Below are positions 15,032 to 22,721 of a stretch of DNA of 29,711 bases, in pieces. The notes under the pieces are model-generated. The model worked only from the letters and a program-made list of their open reading frames with translations. It did not search any database and had not been told where the DNA came from. Both the position numbers and the translations under genes were made by a program. Within the stretch, counting starts at the first letter, position 1. The number at the start of each line of letters is the position of its first letter. Location: assembly GCA_964562925.1 (NCBI GenBank), contig CAZLVF010000016.1:1-29711 (forward strand). Reading direction: 5' to 3'. The DNA is from CAVXDP01 sp964562925 (GTDB lineage: Archaea; Thermoproteota; Bathyarchaeia; 40CM-2-53-6; CAVXDP01).

Positions 15032-16291
15032 TTACTTTATCTTGCCGAATCCTATCAGTCGCCACCCCTCACCGATCCTCCTGCTTATAGCCACATTGGA
15101 GCTGGGTTCGGCGCAGACTGGGTTCTTTAGGGTCACGTCTATTATCTGCTCCCTTGCCGATGTGACGATTCCAGAGGTGACGGTTGTGGAGACGTTTAGA
15201 ACCAGTGCCTCGTTTGTCTTTATCTTGTCTACGGCGACCTGCGACTCGGTTCCTACCGCTCTTTCAAGCAACTGTACCTCTAGGGTTAGCTTGTCCAGAG
15301 TTTCAGGTAGCGTTCCAGCTTTTCCTACGACGCTTCCTACAAGCCCATCGCTCTTTGTTAACGCGGGGTCGAGAGAGGTTCCGATGCCAACAAGTCCGCC
15401 CGGTTTCACTTCTTCGACTGAGCTGCGTCCGACGTAGAGACTTCGGATGCTCGTTGTTATAGGTTCATAGCGTGCGCGTCCGCCCTTTTCGATTTTCAAC
15501 CCAGGTCTGGTCTCGATCTCGTTGCCTATCCTGAATATCCCTTGGGTTACAGAGCCGCCGATTACTCCTCCTACAAGGTTCTTGACTTCTGTGCCGGGTT
15601 TGTTGACATCGAAGGATCTGAGTACGTGCATCCTTGGCGGAGCTGTAGGATCTCTCTTTGGTGTCGGGATAACCTTGTCTATGGTCTCTAGTAGGACATC
15701 GACGTTGATCTTATGTTGGGCCGAGATAGGTATGACGGGCACTTTTTCAGCAATCGTCCCCCTCACAAAGTTCTCTATCTCATTGTAGTTCTCTAATGCG
15801 CGGTCTCTATTCACGAGATCGATCTTGTTCTGGACGACTATGAGGTTCTTTATACCAGCGATCTCGGCGGCTATCATGTGCTCACGGTCTTGGGCTTGGG
15901 GACATTTTGCGTTGGCAGCTATGATAAAGAGCGCTCCATCCATGAGTGCGGCACCTGACAACATGGTCACCATGAGACTGTGATGGCCCGGGCAATCGAC
16001 GAAGCTTACCAATCTCTGAAGCTTAGTCTCACTGTTGCAGAACTTGCATTTCTTCTCTGTCGTGTAAGAAATAGGTGGGCTGCAGTTCTGACACTTGTAG
16101 TAAGCCATATCAGCATATCCGACTCGAATAGTTATCCCTCGCCTTAGCTCTTCAGAATGTCTCCCAGTCCAAGTGCCAGTCAAGGCTTGAACTATCGTAC
16201 TCTTTCCGTTGTCCACGTGGCCAAGTGTGCCAATGTTCACCTCAGGTTGCAGCCGATCGCTATCTCCACCCATACTGTTCTTTCCAACCAT
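15032..16291 (-). CDS. eif2g: Translation initiation factor aIF2, gamma subunit
   Basis: This GTPase carries initiator Met-tRNA to the ribosome as part of heterotrimeric aIF2. The 419-residue product follows Sulfolobus aIF2 gamma along its length: the G domain with SEELRRGITI in switch 1, zinc cysteines at about 67, 70, 82 and 85, DCPGHHSLMVTMLSG in switch 2, QNKID and ISA motifs, then two beta-barrel domains (RSFDVNKPGT, GGVIGGSVTQG, PGGLVGIGTSLDP, ISRRIGEGWRLIGFG). The G1 loop reads GHVDNGKST where the common form is GHVDHGKTT. The start is ATG 16291; an in-frame ATG six codons later would also work. It leads the minus-strand cluster with PIN, RpoE1, Spt4 and dephospho-CoA kinase. Confidence 0.97.
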   Translation of the reverse strand: MVGKNSMGGDSDRLQPEVNIGTLGHVDNGKSTIVQALTGTWTGRHSEELRRGITIRVGYADMAYYKCQNCSPPISYTTEKKCKFCNSETKLQRLVSFVDCPGHHSLMVTMLSGAALMDGALFIIAANAKCPQAQDREHMIAAEIAGIKNLIVVQNKIDLVNRDRALENYNEIENFVRGTIAEKVPVIPISAQHKINVDVLLETIDKVIPTPKRDPTAPPRMHVLRSFDVNKPGTEVKNLVGGVIGGSVTQGIFRIGNEIETRPGLKIEKGGRARYEPITTSIRSLYVGRSSVEEVKPGGLVGIGTSLDPALTKSDGLVGSVVGKAGTLPETLDKLTLEVQLLERAVGTESQVAVDKIKTNEALVLNVSTTVTSGIVTSAREQIIDVTLKNPVCAEPSSNVAISRRIGEGWRLIGFGKIK

Positions 16292-16326
16292 ATACTGTTG
16301 AGCGACACAGATTACTAGGTCGTCTA

Positions 16327-16335
16327 GATAAGAAT
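16327..16335 (-). promoter_or_regulatory. TATA-like box for aIF2 gamma
   Basis: On the minus strand this reads attcttatc. The predicted transcription start near 16302 gives a leader of about 10 nt before the ATG at 16291. Confidence 0.4.
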
Positions 16336-16440
16336 ACCGTGAGAACAGTGCATAGATGATTCATAATCAACATGTTCTAGCATGAATCTGGACTGAACTT
16401 GTCTGTGAACCTACAGATTAGAGCTATCAACCATCTCCGG

Positions 16441-16465
16441 AGCTCGGCTAAACTAGCCAAGAGCT
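16441..16465. other. Strong hairpin in the aIF2 gamma-kae1 spacer
   Basis: AGCTC pairs with GAGCT and, inside that, GGCTA pairs with TAGCC. This gives ten perfect pairs with a three-base loop (aac) and a two-base bulge (aa). It is the most stable local stem I noticed in any noncoding stretch of the window. Confidence 0.6.
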
Positions 16466-16496
16466 ACTAGGGCACTTCCGATGGTACTAGGAAAAC

Positions 16497-16525
16497 GGCG
16501 TTTCGTAGCCTCTCCAGACGAAGCC
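16497..16525. other. Second hairpin in the aIF2 gamma-kae1 spacer
   Basis: GGC-gt-TTCGT pairs with ACGAA-GCC around an eleven-base loop, giving eight pairs with a two-base bulge. It lies about 30 nt after the stronger hairpin, so the two could belong to one structured RNA or be unrelated. Confidence 0.4.
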
Positions 16526-16851
16526 TCAGAGACGATCCTTCTATCGAAAAGTTAGGCCGGCCCGTAGATTTCGATGTCTAAGAACAGCTTTAAGCGCGGG
16601 AACTTTTCAATGGCAGGTCGTCCGGCCGAAACTTACGAGTTACAGCGGTTTTGAGGAATGTGCAAGAAAGCGCACAGCAGCGGTTTTCATGTCGACGACT
16701 TTAACAGGTCCTCTCACTTTGCGGAAGACGCTCATAGCGACCGAGTGCGCTGACTACACATAGGCCTACGTTGTGACAGCGATTGCGGGGAGTTCCAAAT
16801 TTGATCGCGCTGTGGCGAGATAGAAGAAAGCTGGGGTTAAGATAGAGCCTA

Positions 16852-16860
16852 AACTATAAC
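16852..16860 (+). promoter_or_regulatory. TATA-like box for the kae1-bud32 operon
   Basis: The sequence aactataac within cctaaactataactc predicts transcription start near 16882, about 15 nt before the TTG start of kae1. Confidence 0.45.
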
Positions 16861-16897
16861 TCAGTCATCTAATGTTATTCGTGGGATCAGGATAGCC

Positions 16898-17896
16898 TTG
16901 TCGGAGAGTATCCTATGTCTGGGAATAGAATGCACCGCTCATACTTTTGGCGTAAGTATAGTCTCTAGCGAAGGCGAGATACTTTCTGATGTCAGGGACG
17001 CATACGTTCCTCCGATTGGGAAGGGGATACATCCAAGGGAAGCTGCGCAGCATCATTCTCAAGTATGCGCAGGGGTCGTTGAGAGATCCTTTAAGGTCGC
17101 AAAGAAGAAGCCAAGTGAGATAGATGCGGTCGCCGTTTCTCTCGGACCCGGGCTAGGTCCAGCCCTCAGAACAGGTGCCACGGTCGCGAGAGGAATTGCA
17201 GCTATTCTGGACAGACCATTGGTTCCAGTTCATCATGCAATAGGTCATATTGAGATAGCCGCGCTTACAACCGGACTATCTGACCCGCTTGTGTTGCTTG
17301 TCTCGGGGGGTCACACCGCGATAGCTGCGTGCGCAAAAGGAAGGTGGAGGATCTTCGGTGAGACCGAGGACATAACGATCGGAAACCTCTTCGACATGTT
17401 CTCTAGGGCGGCTATGCTTCCGCCTCCGGGAGGGGCTAGTGTAGAAAGGCTTGCGGAGAAGGGGGCTACTTATATCGATCTGCCTTACACGGTCAAGGGG
17501 AACGACGTTTCCTACTCGGGGCTTCTTACAGCCTCGATAAAGAAATTTGAAGAACGAACCCCGATCGAGGATCTGTGCTTCTCTCTTCAAGAGGTCTCGT
17601 TCTCTATGTTAACCGAGGCGACCGAGAGGAGCCTAGCCCACACAGAGAAGAAGGAGCTACTGTTGACCGGTGGGGTCGCTGCGAACGTACGTCTTCAACA
17701 TATGATGAGGATAATCGCTGAGGAGCATGATGCGAAGTTCCGGGTGGTGGACACGCGTTATAGCGGAGACTGTGGAGCCCAGATAGCTTGGACGGGAATT
17801 CTAGCCTACCAGTCTGGAGTTCAAGTGGAAGTGGAGAAGAGCTTGGTGAAACCAAGATGGCGGCTTGACGAGGTTCAGGTCCCATGGAGGCCATGA
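16898..17896 (+). CDS. kae1: KEOPS subunit Kae1 (t6A synthase catalytic subunit)
   Basis: Kae1 transfers the threonylcarbamoyl group from TC-AMP to A37 of ANN-decoding tRNAs, as the catalytic subunit of KEOPS. The 332-residue product has the ASKHA-fold start ILCLGIECTAHTFGVS, the segment VSLGPGLGPALRTG (about 80-93), the metal-binding HHAIGHIE (HxxxH at 113-117), LLVSGGHTAI, and the C-terminal DTRYSGDCGAQIAWTG. The start is TTG at 16898. It is not fused to Bud32, unlike in many euryarchaea; bud32 follows with a 4-nt overlap. Pcc1 is encoded 3.2 kb downstream in the same direction. Confidence 0.97.
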   Translation: MSESILCLGIECTAHTFGVSIVSSEGEILSDVRDAYVPPIGKGIHPREAAQHHSQVCAGVVERSFKVAKKKPSEIDAVAVSLGPGLGPALRTGATVARGIAAILDRPLVPVHHAIGHIEIAALTTGLSDPLVLLVSGGHTAIAACAKGRWRIFGETEDITIGNLFDMFSRAAMLPPPGGASVERLAEKGATYIDLPYTVKGNDVSYSGLLTASIKKFEERTPIEDLCFSLQEVSFSMLTEATERSLAHTEKKELLLTGGVAANVRLQHMMRIIAEEHDAKFRVVDTRYSGDCGAQIAWTGILAYQSGVQVEVEKSLVKPRWRLDEVQVPWRP

Positions 17897-18540
17897 AAGA
17901 TACTATGCCGCTCTTCCGAAAAGGAGCTGAAGCCGATCTATACCTCGAAGACTGGCATGATTGCAAGGTCGTGATAAAGCGGCGCATATGCAAGGCATAT
18001 CGACTCCAAGCTCTAGACACAAAGCTGAGAAGTTTCAGGACCATTCATGAAGCTCAGATAATGCATGATGCCAAACACTCCGGCGTTCCAACCCCAACGA
18101 TATACATGGTTGATCCAAGAGAGTACACAATAATAATGGAGTACGTCTTTGGGAAAAGGTTGAAGGAAGCGCTCAATGAGAGTTCGAGAGAAGATAGAAT
18201 GAAAATTTGTCAACTTGCAGGATCACAGATCGGCATGCTCCATAAGGCCAACATCATCCACGGAGACCTGACAACCTCGAATATGATCCTAACGGAAGAG
18301 GAGAAGATCTTCTTCATAGACTTCGGTCTAAGCTACTACTCGATTCAGCTGGAGGATTTCGGGGTTGACCTCCATCTTATGAAGAGAGCCCTCAACAGCA
18401 CTCATTTCCTTCACGCCGACGAATGTTTTGATCAGGTGATTACCGGATATAGGAGACTATCGGGCGATAGGAGAACTCGTGACGTAGTCGCGAAGGTTCG
18501 TGAGATCGAACGGAGGGGAAGGTACTACGCGGAGCGCTAG
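17893..18540 (+). CDS. bud32: KEOPS kinase/ATPase Bud32
   Basis: This small atypical kinase of KEOPS acts as an ATPase that supports t6A synthesis by Kae1. From the ATG at 17893 it has 215 residues. Key features are the nucleotide loop KGAEADLYL, the ATP-binding lysine in VVIKRRICKAYR, LLKE-like helices, the catalytic loop IIHGDLTTSNMIL and the metal-binding IDFGLSYYS, all in the compact arrangement without a normal activation segment that marks Bud32/piD261. The C-terminal ERRGRYYAER is typical. The ATG at 17893 overlaps the kae1 stop as ATGA; an ATG at 17884 would add three residues. The gene is co-transcribed with kae1 and probably with rdgB. Confidence 0.96.
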   Translation: MKDTMPLFRKGAEADLYLEDWHDCKVVIKRRICKAYRLQALDTKLRSFRTIHEAQIMHDAKHSGVPTPTIYMVDPREYTIIMEYVFGKRLKEALNESSREDRMKICQLAGSQIGMLHKANIIHGDLTTSNMILTEEEKIFFIDFGLSYYSIQLEDFGVDLHLMKRALNSTHFLHADECFDQVITGYRRLSGDRRTRDVVAKVREIERRGRYYAER

Positions 18541-18621
18541 GAAAACCTGTCCTGCTAGGTGTGTCGAGTGTAATGGTCACGTCTCGTGGTTCCTCAAAGC
18601 CCAAAGAGGTTTCTACGTGGT

Positions 18622-19194
18622 TTGAGAATCTATTTTGTAACCACTAATACTAGCAAACTTGAGGAAGCTAGAAAGGCTCTAAGCGAATTTGATATTGAGT
18701 TGGAGATGCTTCCGCAAAGAAAATCTGAGATTCAATCCGAGAAACTTGAAGAGATCGCTGAAGCAGCTGCAAAGGAGATAGCGAAGTCTCTCAAAGTCCA
18801 AGTAGTCACTGAAGATTCCGGTTTATTCATTCATGTCTTGAACGGGTTTCCAGGCCCATACTCGGCTTACGTTTTCAAGACAATCGGTTGCAGAGGGATC
18901 TTAGATCTGATGCGAGATCGAGCTGACAGAAAGGCGGAGTTCAAGGCGGTTGTGGCTTATTGTGGACCTGTGCAGGAGCCGAGATCTTTTGTCGGGGTCG
19001 TTGAAGGTAATTTGGCCAGAGAGGCTAGAGGAACCAGCGGGTTTGGATTCGATCCGATATTCGTTCCACTAGAAGGTGACGGACGAACCTTCGCCGAGAT
19101 GACACTGGACTCGAAGAACCTGTATTCTCATAGGGCTCGAGCCTTCAGAAAGTTTGGTGAATGGTTTCAAAGTTTTCAAAGAAGCCTTAAATAA
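18622..19194 (+). CDS. rdgB: XTP/dITP pyrophosphatase (RdgB/HAM1)
   Basis: This house-cleaning enzyme hydrolyses non-canonical purine nucleoside triphosphates to monophosphates. From the TTG at 18622 it has 190 residues, starting MRIYFVTTNTSKLEEA (the substrate-binding TNxxK motif). VVTEDSGLFI with the catalytic acidic pair lies near 61-70, then LNGFPGPYSAYV, GTSGFGFDPIFVP and YSHRARAF near the C-terminus. A GTG at 18586 would add 12 residues not expected in the family, and agaggt lies 13 nt before the chosen TTG. The gene lies 81 nt after bud32. The order Kae1-Bud32-RdgB-S15 is seen in other archaea. Confidence 0.94.
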   Translation: MRIYFVTTNTSKLEEARKALSEFDIELEMLPQRKSEIQSEKLEEIAEAAAKEIAKSLKVQVVTEDSGLFIHVLNGFPGPYSAYVFKTIGCRGILDLMRDRADRKAEFKAVVAYCGPVQEPRSFVGVVEGNLAREARGTSGFGFDPIFVPLEGDGRTFAEMTLDSKNLYSHRARAFRKFGEWFQSFQRSLK

Positions 19195-19196
19195 AG
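19186..19196 (+). promoter_or_regulatory. TATA-like box for the S15-DHH-Pcc1 operon
   Basis: The sequence cttaaataaag overlaps the rdgB stop codon and predicts transcription start near 19218, about 38 nt before the rps15 start. A ten-base palindrome, ctcacgtgag, lies right at that start point (about 19217-19226). Confidence 0.5.
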
Positions 19197-19255
19197 CACT
19201 TCTTTCTGATTAGGAGCTCACGTGAGAGCGAAGATCAAATAGCTGGTATAGATCC

Positions 19256-19705
19256 TTGGCAAGACTGTACGCGAGTAAACGAGGACAGTCAGGTTCGACG
19301 AGACCTATCAGCAAGAAGACTCCGGTCTGGTGCAAGTACCAACCCGAAGAGATCGAAGCCTTAGTTACGAAGCTCGCCAAAGAAGATAATAAACCCAGCA
19401 TGATCGGGATGATCCTGAGAGATCGATATGGCGTCCCACTTGCCAAACCGTTACTTGGTAGAAAGATTACGAAAGTTTTTGAACAGTCAGATTTGAAGCT
19501 GAAAACTCCTGAGGATCTGGACGCGTTGATAAAGAAGGCTGAAGCGATGAAGAAGCATCTTGAAAAGAATAGGAAAGACTACTCGAGTAAACGCGCCCTC
19601 AATCTGATCGAGTCAAAGATTCATCGGCTAGAGAAGTACTACAGGTCCCGAAGCATTCTACCTCCAGACTGGAAGCATAAGTCGGTCGTAGCCTCTGTGT
19701 CCTAG
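19256..19705 (+). CDS. rps15: Ribosomal protein S15 (archaeal/eukaryotic long form)
   Basis: This 30S protein binds the central domain of 16S rRNA. The 149-residue length is that of the archaeal/eukaryotic S13e-type form, with the extra N-terminal domain (MARLYASKRGQSGSTRPI, then TPVWCKYQPEEIEALVTKLAKE). The shared S15 core follows: PSMIGMILRDRYGVP, then LNLIESKIHRLEKYYRSR. The start is TTG at 19256. It is two nt upstream of the DHH gene, so the two are translationally coupled; the S15-DHH linkage is conserved in archaea. Confidence 0.97.
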   Translation: MARLYASKRGQSGSTRPISKKTPVWCKYQPEEIEALVTKLAKEDNKPSMIGMILRDRYGVPLAKPLLGRKITKVFEQSDLKLKTPEDLDALIKKAEAMKKHLEKNRKDYSSKRALNLIESKIHRLEKYYRSRSILPPDWKHKSVVASVS

Positions 19706-19707
19706 AA

Positions 19708-21150
19708 ATGTCCAACTCCACCTATGAACAGTTTCTCTCGAAGGTACTGGAAGCGCGAGATTTCATTCTGGATGAAGCGAAGAGGAATTCCAGATTTTTC
19801 ATCCTCTCACATTTTGACGCGGATGGCCTAGCTGCCGGTGCGATAATTGGAAAAACGTTACTGAGAATTGGATCGACATTCCAGCTGAGAACTGTTAAAC
19901 AAATCGATGAGAAGACACTGTCGGAGGCGCTCGCGGCCGATCCCGACATCATAATATTCGCTGAGATTGGAAGCGGGTATCTCGAGACGATAGGAACAGC
20001 TCTAAAGACACGGAGATGCCTGGTCCTCGATCATCATAAACCTCTAGGGGAAGCCTCATCGGGTATGGTCCACATCAACCCACACGAATACGGTGTTGAC
20101 GGCGCCAGAGATATCAGCGGCGCTGGCGTCGTCTACCTCGTGGCCAAAGCGATTCAAGAATCTAACTTGGATCTCTCGCCTCTGGCGGTTGTAGGAGCTC
20201 TGGGCGATATGCAGGATAGGAATGATAAGAGGACACTTCGTGGATTCAATGAGCTGATAGTTGACGACGCTGTAAAGAACGAGCTCATCAGAACCGATAC
20301 AGACCTCATATTCTACGGGAAGGAGACAAGGCCGATCTACAAGGCCCTGGCTTTCACCACTAACCCGTTCCTGCCTGGACTGTCTGGAGAAGAAGACAGG
20401 TGTCTCGCACTCTTGTCTTCTGCGGGAATACCTCTAAGAAGCGAAGACAGGTGGAGAACCGTTGGAGACCTCTGTCTAGAAGAGAAACAGAGCCTTCTAA
20501 CAAAAATAATCGAGCATATAGCTTCGCTAGGCTTTCCAGGAAAGGTGGCGTTGAACCTTATCGGAACCAGCTACACTTTGCTACGTGAGCAGAAGGGCAC
20601 TCAGCTGAGAGACGCGAGAGAATTCGCGTCTGTACTCAACGCATGTGGGCGAATGCGTAGACCAAGCATAGCCGTCGCAATCTGCCTCGGAGAGAGAGGC
20701 CCGATCCTTGACGATGTACAGCAACTGGTAGCTGAGTACCGGCAAACCTTGGCAAAGTATGTTGAGTGGCTTCACCAATCGCGGGATAGGATAGTTGAAT
20801 TGAAGGCTACATATGTAGTTCACGGAGAAGGGGTAGTAGACGAGAACATGACAGGTGCCATATCGTCAATGGTCGCGTCTGCCGGTATCCTAGGAACCGA
20901 GAAAGCTCTACTGGTTTTGGCAAGAACCTCAGAAGGCAAGATTAGAGTCTCCGCGAGAGCGCCGAGAGCGCTTATAGAAAGGAACGTTAACCTAGATCTG
21001 GCATTGAGGGAGCCGGCTAAGAAATCCTTGGGGATCGGGGGCGGCCACGACGTGGCGGCTGGAGCCGAGGTACCTGAGGAGAGGCTTCAAGAATTTCTCA
21101 ACGATGTCGATCAAAAGATATTGAGCCAGATGAGTTCGAGCGAGAGTTGA
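19708..21150 (+). CDS. DHH-family RecJ/GAN/Cdc45-like protein
   Basis: This is an archaeal RecJ-like protein of the type linked to S15, related to the GINS-associated nuclease GAN and to eukaryotic Cdc45, and probably replisome-associated. The 480 residues show DHH motif I SHFDADGLAAG (34-44), motif II region IIFAEIGSG (82-90), motif III LDHHKP (107-112), the next acidic motif ARDISGAGVVYLVA (133-146), ALGDMQDR, and a C-terminal DHHA1 signature GIGGGHDVAAGAE. In the second motif the usual form is closer to DLGSG, so the Asp is replaced by Glu. Whether it still cleaves DNA is open. ATG start two nt after rps15; the stop overlaps pcc1 by 4 nt. Confidence 0.92.
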   Translation: MSNSTYEQFLSKVLEARDFILDEAKRNSRFFILSHFDADGLAAGAIIGKTLLRIGSTFQLRTVKQIDEKTLSEALAADPDIIIFAEIGSGYLETIGTALKTRRCLVLDHHKPLGEASSGMVHINPHEYGVDGARDISGAGVVYLVAKAIQESNLDLSPLAVVGALGDMQDRNDKRTLRGFNELIVDDAVKNELIRTDTDLIFYGKETRPIYKALAFTTNPFLPGLSGEEDRCLALLSSAGIPLRSEDRWRTVGDLCLEEKQSLLTKIIEHIASLGFPGKVALNLIGTSYTLLREQKGTQLRDAREFASVLNACGRMRRPSIAVAICLGERGPILDDVQQLVAEYRQTLAKYVEWLHQSRDRIVELKATYVVHGEGVVDENMTGAISSMVASAGILGTEKALLVLARTSEGKIRVSARAPRALIERNVNLDLALREPAKKSLGIGGGHDVAAGAEVPEERLQEFLNDVDQKILSQMSSSES

Positions 21151-21401
21151 AAGCTGTCGTAAAGTTGAAGACCGAAGACGTCAGAAAGGCTCGTTCTCTC
21201 GTCAGCGCGACGGCTCCTGACAACACCTCCACGCCCAAGCATCTTCATGTAGAGTCCCATGTCCGTGGCAACTTGGTCACGTTCAAGGTTGAAACCCCAA
21301 GATTGGATACACTCGTCGCTACGATCGACGACCTGCTCTCCTGCATTCAAGCAGCCGAGAACTCTATGGCAGCTATCAAGAAATCTATGAAGGTGCGCTG
21401 A
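21147..21401 (+). CDS. pcc1: KEOPS subunit Pcc1
   Basis: Pcc1 is the small dimerisation subunit of KEOPS, contacts Kae1 and helps bind tRNA. The 84-residue product has the family layout: a beta strand at the start (MKAVVKLKTEDVRKARSLVSATAPDN), a middle strand pair (LVTFKVETPRLDTLVATIDDLLSCI), and a helical end (QAAENSMAAIKKS). The start is TTG overlapping the DHH stop (TTGA), so it belongs to the rps15 operon. With kae1 and bud32 nearby, three of the four core KEOPS subunits lie within 4.5 kb; I see no Cgi121 here. It ends 33 nt before the convergent serS. Confidence 0.93.
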   Translation: MKAVVKLKTEDVRKARSLVSATAPDNTSTPKHLHVESHVRGNLVTFKVETPRLDTLVATIDDLLSCIQAAENSMAAIKKSMKVR

Positions 21402-21434
21402 GATTACAATTCTTCTCGGATGGTATGGAATAGA

Positions 21435-22721
21435 CTATTTTGCAGCGGGGCCGATACGCATGATTCCAGCGTAGGGCACAAGTGCTTCTGGCACAGCTAC
21501 AGACCCGTCTTTCTTCTGATAATTCTCGAATATGGCTACGAGCGTCCTTCCAACGGCGACTGCAGTGCTATTCAGCGTGTGAACGAACCGAGGCTTATCG
21601 TTTGGGTTCTTTCTGCATCTAATGTTAAGCCGCCTCGCCTGATAGTCGGTACAGTTGCTACATGAGACTATCTCCCTATACTTGCCCTGTCCGGGCAACC
21701 AGACTTCAAGATCATATTTCTTGGCTGCCGTCATGCCCAACTCTCCTGAACAGATACTCACGATTCTGTAATGGAGATTGAGCTTCTGATAGATCTGCTC
21801 AACGGTCTCGATCATGCTTTCATGCTCAACCCAAGAGTCTTCGGGCCGCGTAAACTTGAATATCTCTATCTTGTCGAACTGGTGAACCCTGAATATCCCT
21901 TTTGTATCTCTACCGTGCGCGCCTGCCTCGGTTCTAAAGCAGGTGGAGAATGCAGCGTACTTGAGCGGTAGAGTAGACTCCTCGAGGATCTCATCCATAT
22001 GCATAGCGGCTAAAGGAACCTCAGATGTCCCTGCTAGACATGCGTCCTCGCCTCTTATCCGGTAGATATCTTCCTCTCCCACTGGGAGAAAGCCAGCACC
22101 GAACATCGCTCTCTCTTTGACAAGGACGGGAGGCACGATAAGTGTGAACCCTGCGTTTCTCAGGATATCCAGCGTCATCCTGACCAATGCGAATGCTAGA
22201 ATTACCGCATCATTCTTGAGATAGTAGAACCTCGCACCGGACACCTTGGCAGCTCTTTCAATATCTATAAGGTCCAACCTCAGTCCGATATCTATGTGAT
22301 CGCTGGGTTCAAAGTCAAACTCAGGTTTTTCATTCCAGGTTCTGACAAGAACATTGTCATTCTCATCTTTGCCTGTCGGTACGGAATCATGCATCAGGTT
22401 CGGCAACCGATACAGGATCCAGTTGACCTTCTCTTCATACTCCGCCATCTGGGACTCGAGTGCTTTGACCTTTTCTGGAATCGACTTGGCTTCAGCAAGC
22501 TTTGTTGAAGCATCTTCGCCACGTCTCTGAAGTCTAGCTATCTCATCCGTTACAACGTTTCTAAGATGCCGCAGATTGTCGACCTGAGCTATGAGCTCTC
22601 TTCTCTTGCGATCATACTCGAGAATCTCATCAACCCATCTAATCTTCTCTTGATCCCCTCTCTTCGCCAGATCGTTCTTTACAAGTTCGGGGTTCTCTCT
22701 GAAGATCCTTATGTCAAGCAT
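21435..22721 (-). CDS. serS: Seryl-tRNA synthetase
   Basis: This class II synthetase charges tRNA(Ser). It is of the common bacterial/eukaryotic type, not the rare methanogen form. From the ATG at 22721 it has 428 residues: an N-terminal coiled-coil arm (about 20-110, RRELIAQVDNLRHLRN onward), motif 1 near GFTLIVPPVLV, the TSEVPLAAMH segment, motif 2 FSTCFRTEAGAHGRDTKGIFRVHQF, motif 2-3 residues DLEVWLPGQGKYREIVSCSNC, and motif 3 TAVAVGRTLVAIFENYQ. A TTG at 22751 would add ten residues, but the ATG gives the family start MLDIRIFRENPELVK and has ggag upstream. The arrangement is convergent with pcc1. Confidence 0.96.
   Translation of the reverse strand: MLDIRIFRENPELVKNDLAKRGDQEKIRWVDEILEYDRKRRELIAQVDNLRHLRNVVTDEIARLQRRGEDASTKLAEAKSIPEKVKALESQMAEYEEKVNWILYRLPNLMHDSVPTGKDENDNVLVRTWNEKPEFDFEPSDHIDIGLRLDLIDIERAAKVSGARFYYLKNDAVILAFALVRMTLDILRNAGFTLIVPPVLVKERAMFGAGFLPVGEEDIYRIRGEDACLAGTSEVPLAAMHMDEILEESTLPLKYAAFSTCFRTEAGAHGRDTKGIFRVHQFDKIEIFKFTRPEDSWVEHESMIETVEQIYQKLNLHYRIVSICSGELGMTAAKKYDLEVWLPGQGKYREIVSCSNCTDYQARRLNIRCRKNPNDKPRFVHTLNSTAVAVGRTLVAIFENYQKKDGSVAVPEALVPYAGIMRIGPAAK

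Larger units (their letters stand above)
16292..16897. other. 606-nt divergent intergenic region
   Basis: No gene can be supported here. It separates the divergent aIF2 gamma and kae1 genes and carries a TATA-like box for each near its ends. The middle holds two hairpins (16441-16465 and 16497-16525), a smaller one near 16661-16678, two copies of cagcggtttt at about 16644 and 16680, and a ggccggcc palindrome near 16554. There is no T-loop consensus of a tRNA and no recognisable SRP or RNase P RNA core. A 14-codon ATG frame at about 16610 is probably chance. A noncoding RNA is possible but unproven. Confidence 0.6.
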
